A stretch of 64,000 bases of DNA, taken from assembly GCF_034479635.1 (NCBI RefSeq), contig NZ_CP140153.1, positions 875,501 to 939,500 of the forward strand, written 5' to 3'. Source of the DNA: Guyparkeria halophila (lineage in GTDB: Bacteria; Pseudomonadota; Gammaproteobacteria; Halothiobacillales; Halothiobacillaceae). Positions 54,125 to 63,663 of the stretch are shown piece after piece. Positions within the stretch are counted from its first letter, which is position 1, and each line of letters opens with the position of its first letter. A model generated the notes under the pieces. That model had not been told where the DNA came from, ran no database searches, and saw only the letters and a list, made by a program, of their open reading frames with translations. The translations under genes were made by a program, and so were the position numbers.

Positions 54125-55602
54125 GCGCCCCGGTCTCCGGCTCGGCGAATGGTGCTGCCGTCGAAGCGCCCGACCAGGTCGAACCGATCCTCCTCAGCAC
54201 AGTGGATGACGTCCGAGCCGTAGCCGAGCGAGACCAGGTTCATGCCGCTGTCGGAGGACAGGAAGTCGCGCGCCAGGTTGTCGGAGTAGCACGGATTGAG
54301 CGTTCCCCGCACCCAGGGAGTTTCGAGGTGTTCGAGGATCCTGGTTACGCCGATTCGGTCCTCGATGGCAGGCTGATTGTTCCGGCCGGCGGCCAGCAAC
54401 GTGATGGATCGGCCTTCCGCCCGGGCGATCGCCTCGGCGGCTCGGGCCGCGGCCCGAGCATTGTTGACGGTCCCGATCAGCACGGGATTTTTATGGCCGC
54501 CAGCGACGCGAATGCACTCGGTACCGTTGGTCGAGCTGATGACGACATGCTTGCCATGGAAATCCTGGTCGAGGATTTCGGTCGGGCTGTTGGAGAAGTC
54601 TACCCCGGGGAGCTTGGCCCCGCCGCGCTCGGCAAGGGTGACGTCGCCGTTCAGTTCGTCCGCGCCGAGCACCGGCGTGACACTGTCGGCCCCGTTCGCC
54701 AGGCATTGCAAGATGGTCGAGCTGGCCCGTAGCGCATCGACCACGACCACGACATCGCCTCGCTTGTGGGCACGCAGTGCGCCGGCCACGCCGAGTTCCA
54801 AGTAGGTGATGATACGGTGAGGGGCGTGGTCGCGCAGAGTGTCGGCCCGCAGCCCGTGCCGCAGCGAGGCAAGGCTCAGTACGTCGGTGGTTGCGACATT
54901 GCCGATGTTGGCCTCCGGTCCGAGCTGGTGGAGCAGCCAGATCTGCTGAGACCGTTTCGGTGCTTCCCAGATCACGTCCTCCGGGTCGATGTGCTGGAAG
55001 AGCTCGTAGGCTAGTTCGCTGTTGATCTGGCCATTCTCGTCGAAGATTCCCACTGTGCCGGATTCACGCGATTCCATGATCACCTTTTCGGCCCCCGCTT
55101 CCAGATCGGCCCGGATCTCGTCGACCCGGTCGCGGTGAGACAGAGTCGCATCCTCCTGCGGCAGCTTGCGGCCAACCTCGGAAAAGACACGGAATCCCCG
55201 TTCACGTGCCTTATCGATCAGCACGATCTTGTAGTCGCGGTCGATGCGTCCCTCGATGCCGTTCGACACCTCGATCGCATTGAATCCCAAGGTGTCGAGT
55301 TCGTCGAGCAAGGCATCGACGCGATCACGTTGAACCGCCGCCTCCAATAAAGTACCGCCCGGACAGACGAGAAGGCCGTGGTCACGGAATAGTTCGAGCT
55401 TTTCGCGCAGGATCGATTCGGGGTAGAACGCCGATGAGCCATAGGCAAGCTTGATCAGATCGATCTGTCCGGCGGCGGTGGTGACGAGATCGCGGCTGGC
55501 GGCCGGGCCCAGCCCGGAGTCCAGCACCATGGTCCAGCCGGCTCGCCGAGTGGCGGGCGAGGGGGCGTCGAGACCGAAGACCGTCTGTAGCAGATGGGAC
55601 AC
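54121..55602 (-). CDS. Fused phosphosulfolactate synthase (ComA) - phosphosulfolactate phosphatase (ComB)
   Basis: 493 residues from the GTG at 55602, chosen because AGGAG lies 6 nt upstream. Residues 1-256 match ComA: GWTMVLDSGLG, LIKLAYGSSAFYP, VCPGGTLLEA, IEVSNGIEGRI, FSEVGRKL and VIMESRESGTVGIFD. Residues about 278-493 match ComB: VVVVDALRASSTILQ, VVISSTNGTECI and the C-terminal ARDFLSSDSG region. ComA adds sulfite to PEP; ComB removes the phosphate to give 3-sulfolactate. These are coenzyme M enzymes in methanogens; homologues make sulfolactate in Bacillus spores. Here they sit between pseI and an ATP-grasp gene. The fusion and context are unusual. Confidence 0.88.
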   Translation of the reverse strand: MSHLLQTVFGLDAPSPATRRAGWTMVLDSGLGPAASRDLVTTAAGQIDLIKLAYGSSAFYPESILREKLELFRDHGLLVCPGGTLLEAAVQRDRVDALLDELDTLGFNAIEVSNGIEGRIDRDYKIVLIDKARERGFRVFSEVGRKLPQEDATLSHRDRVDEIRADLEAGAEKVIMESRESGTVGIFDENGQINSELAYELFQHIDPEDVIWEAPKRSQQIWLLHQLGPEANIGNVATTDVLSLASLRHGLRADTLRDHAPHRIITYLELGVAGALRAHKRGDVVVVVDALRASSTILQCLANGADSVTPVLGADELNGDVTLAERGGAKLPGVDFSNSPTEILDQDFHGKHVVISSTNGTECIRVAGGHKNPVLIGTVNNARAAARAAEAIARAEGRSITLLAAGRNNQPAIEDRIGVTRILEHLETPWVRGTLNPCYSDNLARDFLSSDSGMNLVSLGYGSDVIHCAEEDRFDLVGRFDGSTIRRAGDRGA

Positions 55603-55616
55603 GTTAGGCTCCTGAG

Positions 55617-56660
55617 TTATTCGATATCGAACCACGCCAGCGGCGTTCCCTTGGGGAGATCACGACGGAAGTGCCTGCCCAGCACCTCCTCGTAATGTCG
55701 GGTCGCCAGGCCATGACCGGGCCGAACCGAGCGGATGTTGTCGGCCGACAGGGGCGTGCCGGCCCGGACGTCGCGGCTGACGTATAGCGAGCGGCGCCGT
55801 TTCCGGGCGTGGCTCTCGGCATCGGTGGTGCCGCCGAACCGGACCTCGCCGATCGCGGCGTGTGCCTCACGGACCAGTCGTGTCAGCTCGGCGAATTCCG
55901 TCGGCTCGAGGGAAAAGGCGGCATCCGGGCCGCCGTCGGCGCGGTCCAGTGTGAGGTGTTTCTCGATCATACGTGCCCCCATCGTGGTCGCCACGAGGGC
56001 GGGCGCCGGTGAAAGCGAATGATCCGAGAGCCCGGCCGGGACCGACCAGAGGCGGCGCATGGCTTCGAGAGTCACCAGGTGGCTATTCTCGACCGGGGCC
56101 GGATAGCTGGACGTGCATTTGAGCAGCACCGGGCCTCGGGCCTGGTGTCGACGGACGGCGCACACCGCCTCGTCGATTTCAGCGGCTGAAGCCATGCCGG
56201 TGGAGACGACGATCGGCTTTCCGGTTATCGCCGCCCTCTCGATCAATGGGATGTCCACACATTCGAACGAGGCGATCTTGTAGGCAGGACAATCGATCGA
56301 TTCGAGGAAGTCGACGGCCTCTAGGGAGAACGGCGCGCTGAACGCAAGGATGCCGCGCTCGCGGGCTCGTTGGAAAAGCGGTTCGTGCCATTCCAGGGGC
56401 AGGGCGGCTTCGGCGTAAAGGTCGAACAGGCGGCGCCCGAACCATGGACTGGACTCGTTCTGGATCAGGAATTCCGAGTGGTCGGCGTCGAGCGTGATCC
56501 ATTCCGGACGGAACGTCTGCAGCTTGACGGCGTCGGCGCCGGCGTCTGCGGCTGCATCCACCAGTGCCAGCGCACGATCCAGTGACTGGTTGTGGTTGGC
56601 GGATAGCTCCGCCACTACCAGGGGCGGACGCGATGCGTCGTAGAACAGTTCGGCGACCAT
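55617..56660 (-). CDS. pseI: Pseudaminic acid synthase, PseI
   Basis: 347 residues from the ATG at 56660 (AGGA upstream); a much longer open frame covers the methyltransferase gene in another frame. It is an NeuB-type TIM barrel: VVAELSANHNQSLDRALALVDAAADAGADAVKLQT, then STGMASAAEIDEAV, KCTSSYPAP and GLSDHSLS. A C-terminal SAF antifreeze-like domain follows (ARKRRRSLYVSRDVRAGTPLSADNIRSVRPG). It condenses PEP with the hexose to give the nine-carbon acid. It belongs to a minus-strand operon converging on pseBCFG. Confidence 0.93.
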   Translation of the reverse strand: MVAELFYDASRPPLVVAELSANHNQSLDRALALVDAAADAGADAVKLQTFRPEWITLDADHSEFLIQNESSPWFGRRLFDLYAEAALPLEWHEPLFQRARERGILAFSAPFSLEAVDFLESIDCPAYKIASFECVDIPLIERAAITGKPIVVSTGMASAAEIDEAVCAVRRHQARGPVLLKCTSSYPAPVENSHLVTLEAMRRLWSVPAGLSDHSLSPAPALVATTMGARMIEKHLTLDRADGGPDAAFSLEPTEFAELTRLVREAHAAIGEVRFGGTTDAESHARKRRRSLYVSRDVRAGTPLSADNIRSVRPGHGLATRHYEEVLGRHFRRDLPKGTPLAWFDIE

Positions 56661-56677
56661 GTTAAGCGTCCTGAGAG

Positions 56678-57577
56678 CTAGCTGGCCGGTGTGACCAGCA
56701 TGGTGATGTTGCGGCCCATGCCGAGTCGACAGAGGTGCCGGTAGACGGCGAGAGTCTCGCAGGGATCTATGTCGGTCATCGCCGATTCCAGCCGGACTCG
56801 GGCGACATGGGCCGCACGCCCACGGCTCCGATCGGCGATGTAGTTCGCCTCGTCGTTCAGCAAGAACCAGTCGATGGGGAAATCCGAAAAGGCGTCGCGC
56901 ACGGACCATCCGCAAGCTTCGGCGAGGTTTTCCAGGCCGGCCAGATTGAAGTAGTTGAGATGCTCTGGTGGGCAGACCCAGAAAGTGTCCTCGATCAGGC
57001 CCTTGTCCAGCGCCACCTGCTGGGTCACGGAGAAGTCGTTGGGCACCTCGATCATCAGCAAGCCACCGGGTGAACACAATCGGCCCAGCTGGCTCACTAG
57101 CGCAGCGGGCTCGGGCGAGTGTTCGAGGACGTTGTCGAGCCATAGCAGGTCGAACCCGCCTGGCTGTCGTTCAGCGAGTGTATCGAGCGTCTCGTCGACC
57201 TCGCCGCTCAATACGCGATCACATAGGGGGGCGTTGTGGCGGCGGCAGGCATTGTCACTGAAGTCCACACCGGTTACATCCCATCCCCGATCGGAAAACC
57301 AGCGCAGGGCCCAACCCTCGCCGCAACCGACGTCCAGAAAGCGATGGGGGCCCTCGCTGGCGCCCGGAAGGACGTCAATGGCCGCCTGCCGGAGACGGAA
57401 ACGGTTTTCGCGGTGCCGCGTGTCCAGCGGCTGGTAAGTTTTCTTGTAGGTGCCGTGGTCCTGCTGGAAGTACTTGTCCCGATAGAACGCGGCGAGTGTT
57501 TCCCGGGACGGGATCGGCTCGATGTGACGATAGCCCAGACGGTGCGTCACGATTCGGTACGGGGTGCTGGCAGCCAT
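56678..57577 (-). CDS. Class I SAM-dependent methyltransferase
   Basis: 299 residues. The SAM site is FLDVGCGEGWALRWFSDRGWDVTGVDFSDNACRRH, followed by FDLLWLDNVLEHSPEP and GGLLMIEVPNDFS. The N-terminus (TPYRIVTHRLGYRHIEPIPS) and KYFQQDHGTYKKTYQPLDTRHRENR resemble methyltransferases found in surface-sugar clusters. It lies 17 bp upstream of pseI in the same operon, so a sugar or its N-acyl group is the likely methyl acceptor. The acceptor atom cannot be read from sequence. Confidence 0.82.
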   Translation of the reverse strand: MAASTPYRIVTHRLGYRHIEPIPSRETLAAFYRDKYFQQDHGTYKKTYQPLDTRHRENRFRLRQAAIDVLPGASEGPHRFLDVGCGEGWALRWFSDRGWDVTGVDFSDNACRRHNAPLCDRVLSGEVDETLDTLAERQPGGFDLLWLDNVLEHSPEPAALVSQLGRLCSPGGLLMIEVPNDFSVTQQVALDKGLIEDTFWVCPPEHLNYFNLAGLENLAEACGWSVRDAFSDFPIDWFLLNDEANYIADRSRGRAAHVARVRLESAMTDIDPCETLAVYRHLCRLGMGRNITMLVTPAS

Positions 57578-57613
57578 TGTGATTCCCTTCTTGTGGTCGG
57601 CCTTGCCGCGTTA

Positions 57614-58402
57614 TCAGCGCTGAGCGGTTTGCCGCGATGCAACACGACCGATCGCGGGCATCTTGATCCCTAGCTTGTCGGCCAGTGTCAGCGCCCGGGT
57701 CAGTCGCTGCGGCGCCGATCGGCCCATGCACTGGTGCTTCGGATCGCCGTCGAAACCGCGGACCATGCCTTCAATCAGGCGTTGGTGATCGAATGCCTTC
57801 CCCACTTTCGCTTCTTGCAGGGCGATGACGTCCGCTGCGATGTCGCGGGCCAGTTGCTGGTGGTTGCTCCACAGGTCCTCGACGTCGCCGCCGGTTTCGA
57901 GGCCGGCGATGTTGGTGGTCAGGATGTAGACGTTCTTGATCACCAGCTCCTCGAGCATCGCATCGCTATCGGTCACCCGGTGCGCGGGGATGTCGAGTGA
58001 TTGCATGGCCGCGACCAGGGCGTCGGCCTTGGGGCCGTGTGCCGGCGAGGAGATCAGCGGCTTGACCGGCTTGCCGGGCTTTTTCTCGAACCAGATCGAG
58101 GCGACGGTCGGCGTCTCGATGCCGTACTTGCGCCAGTCATTGGGTAGGAGTTCGTTCTGGATCAGCACCAAGCGGTCGTACCAGGCGGTTGGGATGCGTT
58201 CGAGCACCGAATCGAGGTCCTTCTCGCCGACGGCGACCAGCAGCCCGTCGAGGAAGGGGCGGGAGGACAGTGCCGACTCGATGTCGGTGTCCCGTCCGAT
58301 CGGGAAGACGGGGTGGCCGGTCTTGAGCAGGCCGTGGGCGAGCACGCCGCCGATCTCGCCGGCGCCGATAAGGCCCCACTCGGTGGCAAACGGCTGGGTC
58401 AT
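57614..58402 (-). CDS. Rossmann-fold, ketopantoate-reductase-like protein of unknown substrate
   Basis: 262 residues. The start WGLIGAGEIGGVLAHGLLKTGHPVFPIGRD has a GxGxxG dinucleotide site. The middle (LIQNELLPNDWRKYG) recalls the 6-phosphogluconate-dehydrogenase-like reductase folds. The helical C-terminal half has EELVIKNVYILTTNIAGLETGG, where the Lys resembles the catalytic Lys of PanE. It could oxidise or reduce a 2-hydroxy/2-oxo acid such as sulfolactate or glycerate, but that is inference from the neighbours. It sits between the roxA and methyltransferase genes. Confidence 0.62.
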   Translation of the reverse strand: MTQPFATEWGLIGAGEIGGVLAHGLLKTGHPVFPIGRDTDIESALSSRPFLDGLLVAVGEKDLDSVLERIPTAWYDRLVLIQNELLPNDWRKYGIETPTVASIWFEKKPGKPVKPLISSPAHGPKADALVAAMQSLDIPAHRVTDSDAMLEELVIKNVYILTTNIAGLETGGDVEDLWSNHQQLARDIAADVIALQEAKVGKAFDHQRLIEGMVRGFDGDPKHQCMGRSAPQRLTRALTLADKLGIKMPAIGRVASRQTAQR

Positions 58403-58424
58403 GGGATTTCTCCGGATTTGCTAG

Positions 58425-59627
58425 TCAGTCTTGTTCGTCTTCGTCGGGGATCAGCAGCTGGCCCGCGGTGAGGATTTTTTCCAGCAGGATGCGCGCGCTG
58501 GCGTTGCTGGCCCGTTCGGCGAGCGCCTCGCCGGGCACGTGAACGTGCCGGGTCAGCAGGCGCGCCAGCGGCAGGGACTCGGCGTCGAGCGCGTGGCTCT
58601 GGCCGTCGATGCAGAGATGGCCGGGGTCATCGCCGTTCGGCTCGAGCAGCAGCCAGCGCGAGGCCGGAGTGCGCTGCAGTTCGCTGATCTCGTGCAGGTG
58701 GTCGAGGATGCCGACGATCTCTTCCTCGTGGTAGCGCGGGTAGAGATCGGCATGGTCGACGGGGCGCTCGGTCAGCGTCTCGGCGATCAGCCGGTCGAGC
58801 TGGTTGGCATCGGCCGTCATCGCCTCGAGCACCCAGTCGCGCAGTCGCTGGCGGGTGGCTGCATCGAGTTCGCCCGGATTGTCGCCGGGAGAAAGCGCCG
58901 GGTCGCGGTAGCGCGCTTCCGGCGCCAGCGTGGCCAGTCGGTCGCAGACCCCGCCGACCAGGTCGGCCTGCGTGGGCGCGCGAAAGCCGATCGACCAGGT
59001 CATGCAGTCGTCGACGGCGACGCCGTGGTGCGGAATGCCGGGCGGCAGGTAGAGCATGTCGCCCGGCTCGAGCACCCACTCGTCGGTCGGCTCGAACTCG
59101 GCCAGGATGCGCACATCCAGCCCCTCGCGATAGGCGGTATGCACGGGCGGATTCTCGATCTGCCAGCGGCGTTGGCCGTGCGCCTGCAGCAGGAAGACGT
59201 CGTAGTCGTCGATATGCGCGCCCACGGAGCCGCCCGGTGGGGCGTAGGAGATCATCAGGTCGTCGATGCGCCAGTCGGGCACGAAACGGAATTGCTCGAC
59301 GATTTCCATCAGTTCGGGGACCAGCTTCTCGCAGTCGGTGACCAGCAGGGAGTAGCCGTCGTCCGGCAGGTTGCGGAAGTCCTCCTCGGTGAACGGCCCC
59401 ATCTTCATCTGCCAGTCGCGCTTTTCGCCGTGCTCCAGGATCAGGCGCGACGGGGCGTCCGCCTCGCAGGCCAGTCCCGCCAGCTCCTCCGGGGCGATCG
59501 GGCTGTCGAAGCCCGGGAAGGCGCCGCGGATCAGTACCGGTTTCTTCTGCCAGTAGTCGCGCAGGAACGTCTCGACGGAGAGATCGCCGAGGACTTGATC
59601 GATGGGGGTGTTCGTCGATGCGGTCAT
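58425..59627 (-). CDS. roxA: Ribosomal protein uL16 arginine hydroxylase (RoxA/YcfD, JmjC-cupin)
   Basis: 400 residues. The 2-oxoglutarate/Fe(II) centre is visible as VGAHIDDYDVFLLQAHG (His138, Asp140) and LYLPPGIPHHGVA (His200 or His201). YWQKKPVLIRGAFPGF near residue 25 is typical of YcfD. A C-terminal winged-helix region follows. The known enzyme hydroxylates an arginine of ribosomal protein uL16. It is a housekeeping gene, apparently the first gene of the operon that continues into the sugar genes, with only 22 bp to the next start. Confidence 0.92.
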   Translation of the reverse strand: MTASTNTPIDQVLGDLSVETFLRDYWQKKPVLIRGAFPGFDSPIAPEELAGLACEADAPSRLILEHGEKRDWQMKMGPFTEEDFRNLPDDGYSLLVTDCEKLVPELMEIVEQFRFVPDWRIDDLMISYAPPGGSVGAHIDDYDVFLLQAHGQRRWQIENPPVHTAYREGLDVRILAEFEPTDEWVLEPGDMLYLPPGIPHHGVAVDDCMTWSIGFRAPTQADLVGGVCDRLATLAPEARYRDPALSPGDNPGELDAATRQRLRDWVLEAMTADANQLDRLIAETLTERPVDHADLYPRYHEEEIVGILDHLHEISELQRTPASRWLLLEPNGDDPGHLCIDGQSHALDAESLPLARLLTRHVHVPGEALAERASNASARILLEKILTAGQLLIPDEDEQD

Positions 59628-59743
59628 GGCCGTTTCCCTGCGATTGAGTGCGTATGGTCAAGTCTAACGGATAAGGAGGAAGGGAGAGAGTGGTTGGTCG
59701 CGTGGGGATGGACAGCGCCAGGTTACGGTCTCTTCATCCCGTC

Positions 59744-59763
59744 ATTCCCGCGGACGCGGGAAT
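59744..59763. repeat. ATTCCCGCG palindromic repeat, copy 1
   Basis: ATTCCCGCG (59744-59752), 2 nt, CGCGGGAAT (59755-59763), preceded by GTC and followed by CCA. The core recalls dispersed repeats of Neisseria dRS3 type (ATTCCC-N8-GGGAAT). An opposite copy lies about 100 bp away. Confidence 0.8.
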
Positions 59764-59859
59764 CCATGGCTGTGTGCCCCGGTGTGTCGGGTAAGCCAAA
59801 CCTATCCGAGTCCTTGGGCGTGGTGGCCATCCGTCAATTCTGGTGGCTTCGGTCACTGG

Positions 59860-59879
59860 ATTCCCGCTTTCGCGGGAAT
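59860..59879. repeat. ATTCCCGC palindromic repeat, copy 2 (opposite orientation)
   Basis: ATTCCCGC (59860-59867), TTTC loop, GCGGGAAT (59872-59879), preceded by TGG and followed by GACGG. The flanks show that it is inverted relative to copy 1. Confidence 0.8.
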
Positions 59880-59964
59880 GACGGTTTTGGGGGTGCTTGC
59901 GGTGGAGGCGTAGCCGGCAAGACCCAGAAGGAGGGCGTGGGTGTGTCGTCCGGGTGACGGCAAT

Positions 59965-59995
59965 GAAAAACGGCGCACCGAAAAGGGTGCGCCGT
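59965..59995 (-). terminator. Rho-independent terminator of sqr
   Basis: Perfect 10-bp stem ACGGCGCACC (59970-59979) / GGTGCGCCGT (59986-59995) with a 6-nt loop. On the minus strand it is followed by TTTTT, about 28 bp after the sqr stop. Confidence 0.92.
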
Positions 59996-60022
59996 CGTGG
60001 GCTTTGGCCTTGGGTGGTGGGT

Positions 60023-61432
<1,410 letters not shown>

Positions 61433-61472
61433 TCAAGCCAATGAATCAACGTGGGTTTTCGTCTGAAAAGCC

Positions 61473-61500
61473 GTATTAGGAAACAATAATCCGGTGGCAA
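61473..61500 (-). promoter_or_regulatory. Candidate sigma-70 promoter of sqr
   Basis: Minus strand TTGCCA (61500-61495), 16-nt spacer, TAATAC (61478-61473), about 173 bp before the sqr ATG and just after the prmB stop. The leader in between is AT-richer than its surroundings and may hold further control sites. Confidence 0.42.
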
Positions 61501-61517
61501 AGCTCGTCGACGTTTCG

Positions 61518-62483
61518 TCAGCCGCGCCAATCAGCCAGCTGTTCGCAGGGAAAGCCAACGATCGATGACGGGGCGGGTGAGAGATCGACCCACAGGCCGC
61601 GGTGTTCGGGCCAGCGCTGGTCGAACCAGTGCCGTCCGTTGCCCATTTCGACGAAGATCCAACCGCCCGGCGCGAGATGTTTGGCTGCCTGGTCGAGCAG
61701 CCGTTCGACCAGCGCCAGGCCCTGGTCCGGAGCGAACAGGGCGCTGGCCGGTTCGTGGTGGTATTCGTCGGGCAGGTCCTCGGCCTCGTCGGGGTCGACG
61801 TAGGGCGGGTTGCTGACGATCAGGTCGAAGATCAGCGGCTTGTCATCGGCATCCAGGAGCTGGTCGAAGCCGTCGGACTGGATCAGTTCGACGCGCTCGG
61901 CGAGCTGGTAGTCGGCGACATTGTGTGAGGCGACCGCCAGCGCGCCGAAATCGATGTCGCTGCCCACCACGTTCGCCTCGGGAAAATGCTCGGCCAGCGC
62001 GATGGCGATGCAGCCCGAGCCGGTGCCGATATCGAGCAGGCGTTGCGGTGCGGGATTGCGGGCCAGCAGGCCCTTGAAGTCCTCGCGAATCAGGTCGCCG
62101 AATGGCGAACGCGGGATCAGCACGCGCTCGTCGACGTAGTAGGGCTGGCCCAGGAACCAGGCCCGGTTGAGCAGGTAGGCGGTGGGGGTGTGGTCGAGGC
62201 AGCGACGACGGATCAACTCGACCACGGTGCTGCGTTCCTCGCTGGTCAGGTGCGCCTGCCACCAGTCATGCCCCAGATCAGGCGGTAGCCGCAGCCCTTC
62301 CAGCACCAGCCAGGCGGCCTCGTCCAGGTAGCTGAGGGTCCCGTGACCGAGGAAGACGCCGTGCTCGTCCATGCGACTGGCGGCCCAGCGGACGAAATCG
62401 AGGATGGTCTCGAGGTGGTCGTGGTTGCCGAGTGCTTTGGGCGCATCGGACGGGTCGTGGGCGTGGCTCATTCGGTGGCTCAT
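61518..62483 (-). CDS. prmB: 50S ribosomal protein uL3 glutamine N5-methyltransferase
   Basis: 321 residues; a second in-frame ATG at 62471 gives four fewer residues. A helical N-domain (TILDFVRWAASRMDEHGVFLGHG, then DEAAWLVLEGLRLP) precedes YVDERVLIPRSPFGDLI, the SAM site LLDIGTGSGCIAIALAEHFP and the catalytic FDLIVSNPPYVD. The N-terminal RWAxSRM and LGHGT features distinguish PrmB from PrmC. It methylates a glutamine in ribosomal protein uL3. It diverges from psd. Confidence 0.92.
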   Translation of the reverse strand: MSHRMSHAHDPSDAPKALGNHDHLETILDFVRWAASRMDEHGVFLGHGTLSYLDEAAWLVLEGLRLPPDLGHDWWQAHLTSEERSTVVELIRRRCLDHTPTAYLLNRAWFLGQPYYVDERVLIPRSPFGDLIREDFKGLLARNPAPQRLLDIGTGSGCIAIALAEHFPEANVVGSDIDFGALAVASHNVADYQLAERVELIQSDGFDQLLDADDKPLIFDLIVSNPPYVDPDEAEDLPDEYHHEPASALFAPDQGLALVERLLDQAAKHLAPGGWIFVEMGNGRHWFDQRWPEHRGLWVDLSPAPSSIVGFPCEQLADWRG

Positions 62484-62596
62484 CGGGAAGGCGTGTGGAA
62501 GGGCGTATGGTGCAATCGCTGCTCTGGCACAATAGTACCTTCACAGCGACCGATGCCGGGAGAGCCCGGCCCTTATTCAGGCCAACACGAGGTAAC

Positions 62597-63511
62597 ATGA
62601 CAAGCCCAAACAATACCGTGAAATGGCAGTCGCGCCTGTGGGCGCGCATCCAGTACGTCCTGCCGCACCACCTGATCTCCGGGCTGGTGTTCCGGGTGAC
62701 GCGTTGGCGCGCGCCCTGGACGGCGTGGCTGATCCGGCGCTTCGTCAAGGCCTTCGGGGTAAACCTTGGCGAGGCGGCCCAGACCGATCCGGCCGACTAC
62801 CCGACGTTCAACGCCTTCTTTACCCGGTCGCTGGCCGAGGGGGTGCGACCTATCGACGGCGCGGACGGCACCTGGATCAGCCCGGTCGACGGGGGGATCA
62901 GTCAGATCGGTCACATCCAGTCGGGCAACATCTTCCAGGCGAAGGGCCGAGCCTACACGGCCACCGAACTGCTCGGCGGTGACGAGTCGCTGGCCGAGCC
63001 GTTCAAGGACGGCTCGTTCGCGACGCTTTACCTCTCGCCCTCGGACTATCACCGCATCCACATGCCGGTGACCGGCACCCTGCGCGAGATGATCCACGTG
63101 CCGGGGCGCCTGTTCTCGGTCTCGACCGGCACGGTTGCCGAAGTGCCGCGGCTGTTCGCCCGCAACGAACGGCTGGTCTGCCTGTTCGACACCGCCGACG
63201 GGCCGATGGCGATGGTGCTGGTCGGGGCGATCAACGTCTCGGCGATCGAGACCGTCTGGGCCGGGTTGGTCACGCCCACTCCGCAGCGCCAGATGGGTCG
63301 GTGGACGTATGGCGGTGACACCGGTCTGTCGATCCGTCTCGAGCGCGGTGCCGAGATGGGGCGCTTCAACATGGGCTCGACGGTGATCCTGCTGGCGCCC
63401 AAGGGCGTCGAGTTGGACACGGCCTGGCAGGCTGAGGTGCCGATCAAGCTGGGGCAGCGGTTGCAGGCGGCCGGTTCCGGTGACGAGGGCGAGGCGAAGG
63501 CCGAAAGCTAG
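62597..63511 (+). CDS. psd: Phosphatidylserine decarboxylase proenzyme
   Basis: 304 residues from the ATG at 62597 with GAGGT upstream; the frame continues 55 codons into the promoter region. The start has VLPHHLISGLVFRVTR, then DYPTFNAFFTRSLAEGVRPI, LYLSPSDYHRIHMPV with catalytic Asp and His residues, and RFNMGSTVILL containing the GST self-cleavage site (M-GST instead of the common L-GST). It makes phosphatidylethanolamine at the inner membrane. Confidence 0.95.
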   Translation: MTSPNNTVKWQSRLWARIQYVLPHHLISGLVFRVTRWRAPWTAWLIRRFVKAFGVNLGEAAQTDPADYPTFNAFFTRSLAEGVRPIDGADGTWISPVDGGISQIGHIQSGNIFQAKGRAYTATELLGGDESLAEPFKDGSFATLYLSPSDYHRIHMPVTGTLREMIHVPGRLFSVSTGTVAEVPRLFARNERLVCLFDTADGPMAMVLVGAINVSAIETVWAGLVTPTPQRQMGRWTYGGDTGLSIRLERGAEMGRFNMGSTVILLAPKGVELDTAWQAEVPIKLGQRLQAAGSGDEGEAKAES

Positions 63512-63586
63512 GTTTTCATTCGGTTCGCTCTGACGTGTCTGGCCTCGATTGATTTGGCAACGGCTTTAAGCGTGGTGCCGCGGATC

Positions 63587-63616
63587 GCTGGATTCCCGCG
63601 AAGGCGGGAAACCAGC
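63587..63616. terminator. ATTCCCGC-type palindrome between psd and epmA, likely terminator
   Basis: Stem GCTGG-A-TTCCCGC (63587-63599) pairs with GCGGGAA-A-CCAGC (63604-63616) with one A-A mismatch and a GAAG loop. It is a third relative of the two ATTCCCGC palindromes near 59.8 kb and lies between convergent genes. Confidence 0.6.
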
Positions 63617-63663
63617 AATCGAAGCCGCCGGGGCGGATGCAACCGGCGCGGTCGTCGCTGCCT

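Larger units (their letters stand above)
59628..60022. other. Intergenic region between sqr and roxA (395 bp)
   Basis: It contains two oppositely oriented ATTCCCGC palindromes and the sqr terminator. The plus-strand frames that cross it are antisense shadows of roxA and sqr. I see no gene in it and no convincing roxA promoter. Confidence 0.75.

Noticed and set aside
55617-57143. A 508-residue version of PseI with a long N-terminal extension
   Set aside because: The extension overlaps the methyltransferase gene in another frame and is not NeuB-like; the ATG at 56660 has a ribosome site and the correct family start.
58431-59957. A 508-residue open frame on the plus strand
   Set aside because: Antisense to roxA and running across the ATTCCCGC palindromes. 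The roxA motifs on the other strand are unambiguous.
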